Shown: piece by piece, positions 62,178 through 64,000 of the stretch
Numbering within the stretch: position 1 is the stretch's first letter
Layout: each line of letters begins with the position of its first letter
Assembly (NCBI RefSeq): GCF_003024155.1
Contig: NZ_CP028136.1
Location: 2,976,001-3,040,000 of the forward strand
Length of the DNA: 64,000 nt
DNA from: Christiangramia fulva
GTDB lineage: Bacteria; Bacteroidota; Bacteroidia; Flavobacteriales; Flavobacteriaceae
Reading direction: 5' to 3'
Position numbers and translations under genes: made by a program
The notes under the pieces: model-generated
What the model saw: the letters and a program-made list of their open reading frames with translations, nothing else
The model's database searches: none
What the model was told of the DNA's origin: nothing

Positions 62178-62207
62178 ACCCGTTTGAGTAATCAAACGGG
62201 TTTTTTT
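62178..62207 (+). terminator. his operon attenuator
   Basis: ACCCGTTTG/CAAACGGGT (62178-62186 with 62193-62201) is a perfect 9-bp stem followed by TTTTTTT, 15 bases before the hisG ATG. Upstream alternatives are visible: CCTC(C)GC/GCGAGG (62121-62139) beside the His codons, and TGATAT/ATATCA (62146-62151 with 62170-62175). Confidence 0.8.
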
Positions 62208-62222
62208 ATTTTAATTTTAAAG

Positions 62223-63086
62223 ATGAAAAAGGAAAAATTAAGGATTGCAGTTCAAAAATCAGGGAGACTCTTTGAAGATTCACTGAAGATTTTAAAAGAT
62301 GCCGGGATTTCTATAGATAATGGCAAGGAGCAGTTGAAGGCTTCTTCCGGAAATTTCCCCCTGGAGGTGATGTACCTACGTAATGGCGATATTCCGCAAT
62401 ACCTCAGGGACGGGGTGGTTGATGTCGCGATAATTGGAGAAAATATTCTGGTAGAAAAAGGGCAGGACATCATTCGCGGTGAAAAACTCGGATTTTCAAA
62501 ATGCCGTGTTTCTCTTGCCGTTCCCAAGACTTTCAAATATTCGGGAATCAAAGATCTCGACGGACTCAAGATCGCAACTTCTTATCCCAATACGCTGAAT
62601 AATTATTTAGAGGAAAATGGGATTTCCGCGGAGCTTCATATCATTAATGGTTCTGTTGAAATTGCGCCAAATATCGGACTTGCCGATGCGATTTGTGATA
62701 TAGTTTCCAGTGGTAGCACCTTGTTTAAGAATAACCTGAAGGAAGTTGAAGTCATGCTAAAAAGCGAAGCGGTTCTAGCGATCTCTCCGGAAATAAGCGA
62801 CAGCCGAAAAGAGATCCTTGAAAAACTCCAGTTCAGGCTGAAATCGGTGCTTAACGCACGAACTTCGAAATATATTTTGCTGAATGCTCCCAACGATAAA
62901 CTGCCTGAAATTTTTAAATTATTACCCGGGATGCGCAGTCCCACAGTTTTGCCGCTTGCTGAAGAAGGCTGGAGTTCGGTACATACCGTGATCAATGAAG
63001 AGCGATTCTGGGAGGTGATCGACGAGCTGAAACAAAATGGAGCAGAAGGAATTCTTGTCGCACCCATCGAAAAAATGGTAATATAA
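62223..63086 (+). CDS. hisG: ATP phosphoribosyltransferase, long form
   Basis: The 287-residue protein starts MKKEKLRIAVQKSGRLFEDS; the frame is open from 62175, but that would translate through the attenuator hairpin. Two periplasmic-binding-like domains are followed by a C-terminal regulatory domain of about 75 residues (GMRSPTVLPLAEEGWSSVHTV), as in the long HisG_L form that is feedback-inhibited by histidine. It catalyses the first step, ATP + PRPP to phosphoribosyl-ATP. hisD follows after 20 bases. Confidence 0.96.
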   Translation: MKKEKLRIAVQKSGRLFEDSLKILKDAGISIDNGKEQLKASSGNFPLEVMYLRNGDIPQYLRDGVVDVAIIGENILVEKGQDIIRGEKLGFSKCRVSLAVPKTFKYSGIKDLDGLKIATSYPNTLNNYLEENGISAELHIINGSVEIAPNIGLADAICDIVSSGSTLFKNNLKEVEVMLKSEAVLAISPEISDSRKEILEKLQFRLKSVLNARTSKYILLNAPNDKLPEIFKLLPGMRSPTVLPLAEEGWSSVHTVINEERFWEVIDELKQNGAEGILVAPIEKMVI

Positions 63087-63106
63087 TAACTGCTGATATT
63101 AAGATT

Positions 63107-64000
63107 ATGAAAAAGATTGTCAATCCCGATAGAGCTGAATGGGCGGAAATTCTGAAAAGGCCTACGCAGTCGGTTGCCGATATTGAAGAAACCGTGAATC
63201 AGATCTTTGATGAGATAAGAAGCAAGGGGAATCTGGCTATTTCAAAGTACACCGAGCTTTTTGACGGTATTAAACTGGATGAGCTGAAAGTGAGTGATAC
63301 CGAGATCCGGGAAGCAAGTACTTCAATTTCTGAAGAGCTTAAAGAAGCTATAGACCTCGCTAAAAAGAATATTGAAAAATTCCATGCCGCGCAGAAAACC
63401 GAAAAATTCAAAGTGGAAACCATGCCTGGCGTGGAATGCTGGCAGGAGAAAAAACCAATTCAAAAAGTCGGACTTTATATTCCCGGAGGTACAGCTCCGC
63501 TATTTTCATCTATTTTAATGTTGGCGATTCCCGCGAATCTTGCCGGTTGCAAAGAAATTGTTCTTTGCTCTCCACCTGATAAAAACGGAAATATCAATCC
63601 TGCGATTCTTTATACTGCGAAGCTTTGTGGCGTAACGAAAATTTTTAAGGTAGGCGGAATTCAGGCAATTGGAGCCATGACCTTTGGAACCGAGGATATT
63701 CCGCAGGTCTATAAGATCTTTGGCCCCGGCAATCAGTTTGTGACCGTTGCCAAGCAGCTGGCCACAAAATATCAGGTAGCCATCGATATGCCCGCCGGCC
63801 CTTCGGAATTACTGGTGTATGCTGATGATTCTGCCAATCCGGCATTTGTGGCTTCCGATCTTTTGAGCCAGGCCGAACACGGGAAAGACAGTCAGGTAAT
63901 CCTTGTGACTACTTCTGAAGCGATGGCGGTTAAGGTTTCCGAAGAAATAGAAGAACAGCTGGAACAGCTTCCGCGCAAAGCGATCGCTGAAAAAGCCATA
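63107..64000 (+). CDS. hisD: Histidinol dehydrogenase, 3' truncated by the window edge
   Basis: The first 298 codons are present. The reading contains GLYIPGGTAPLFSSILM, GIQAIGAMTFGTE, FGPGNQFVTVAKQ and AEHGKDSQV; the family motifs GPGN and the zinc and catalytic His region AEHG are in place. HisD oxidises histidinol to histidine in two NAD+-dependent steps. It is second in the his operon, and the order hisG-hisD is the usual one. Confidence 0.96.
   Translation, partial: MKKIVNPDRAEWAEILKRPTQSVADIEETVNQIFDEIRSKGNLAISKYTELFDGIKLDELKVSDTEIREASTSISEELKEAIDLAKKNIEKFHAAQKTEKFKVETMPGVECWQEKKPIQKVGLYIPGGTAPLFSSILMLAIPANLAGCKEIVLCSPPDKNGNINPAILYTAKLCGVTKIFKVGGIQAIGAMTFGTEDIPQVYKIFGPGNQFVTVAKQLATKYQVAIDMPAGPSELLVYADDSANPAFVASDLLSQAEHGKDSQVILVTTSEAMAVKVSEEIEEQLEQLPRKAIAEKAI

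Noticed and set aside
62175..62222. In-frame extension of hisG by 16 codons
   Set aside because: It would pass through the attenuator hairpin and its T-run; the start at 62223 matches the HisG N-terminus.
1..64000. Mobile elements, CRISPR arrays, tRNA or rRNA genes
   Set aside because: No transposase, integrase, regularly spaced repeat, cloverleaf or rRNA segment was seen; gaps between genes are short.

Overview
The window is about 40% GC chromosomal DNA from a member of the Bacteroidota, almost certainly Flavobacteriaceae (Gramella/Christiangramia-like by overall feel, not proven). Support: promoters of the TTTG-N19-21-TAnnTTTG type; a PorX-type response regulator with a PglZ domain (type IX secretion control); an LpxC-FabZ fusion; a CcsB-CcsA fusion; YfhO, DUF2911 and DUF4834 proteins; and an OMP_b-brl_3 TonB-type receptor. 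I see no rRNA, tRNA, CRISPR array, insertion sequence, prophage or plasmid gene. No gene-free stretch exceeds 300 bases.

Layout. 1-1.3 kb (minus): SRPBCC protein, atypical SDR and the first codons of a photolyase, as one operon. 1.4-2.3 kb: a DUF2911 protein. 2.4-7.7 kb (minus): a tight four-gene unit of PIG-L deacetylase, an unannotated 37-residue membrane microprotein, a sodium/solute symporter and a Gfo/Idh dehydrogenase. 7.8-12.0 kb (minus): MscS channel, lipoprotein, Maf, UbiA prenyltransferase, KdsC and a DUF2520 protein. 12.1-15.3 kb: cytochrome c maturation. 15.4-21.8 kb: fumC, a small membrane protein, a TonB-type receptor, a helical periplasmic protein, an ArsC-like protein and prfB with its +1 frameshift. 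21.9-28 kb: metalloprotease, threonine aldolase, YbaB and an S9 peptidase. 28.1-30.6 kb: a cysteine-synthase-like PLP enzyme followed by an alpha-oxoamine synthase, a candidate start of sulfonolipid (capnine) synthesis. 30.6-37.2 kb: an outer-membrane protein, DUF4834, then YfhO, glycosyltransferase and flippase. 37.4-41.6 kb: an Arg/Ser-rich exported protein and uvrA. 41.7-42.6 kb: an ECF sigma factor and a 49-residue protein, each behind a structured leader. 42.7-48.5 kb: nth, bcp, a DUF4258-like protein, alanine dehydrogenase, an AT-rich patch with a 48-residue exported peptide overlapping a membrane protein, tsaE and porX. 48.7-55.0 kb: HD hydrolase and the lipid A cluster lpxD, lpxC-fabZ, lpxA, efp, second lpxD, NTF2-like. 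55.1-57.2 kb: BlaI/BlaR-type pair behind two operators. 57.3-62 kb: sucD, fabG, a VWA-type membrane protein and a prohibitin. 62.1-64 kb: the start of the his operon with a His-rich leader peptide and attenuator, hisG and a cut hisD.

Much of the window is envelope biology: lipid A, KDO phosphatase, possible sulfonolipid synthesis, polysaccharide export, T9SS regulation, lipoproteins and outer-membrane proteins, alongside housekeeping genes. No single large undescribed system stands out. The best leads are small: three microproteins missed by length cut-offs, two start-codon-occluding RNA leaders in the sigma-factor operon, a BlaI promoter with its -33 and -7 boxes inside the two operators, and the cysteine-synthase-like/oxoamine-synthase pair.
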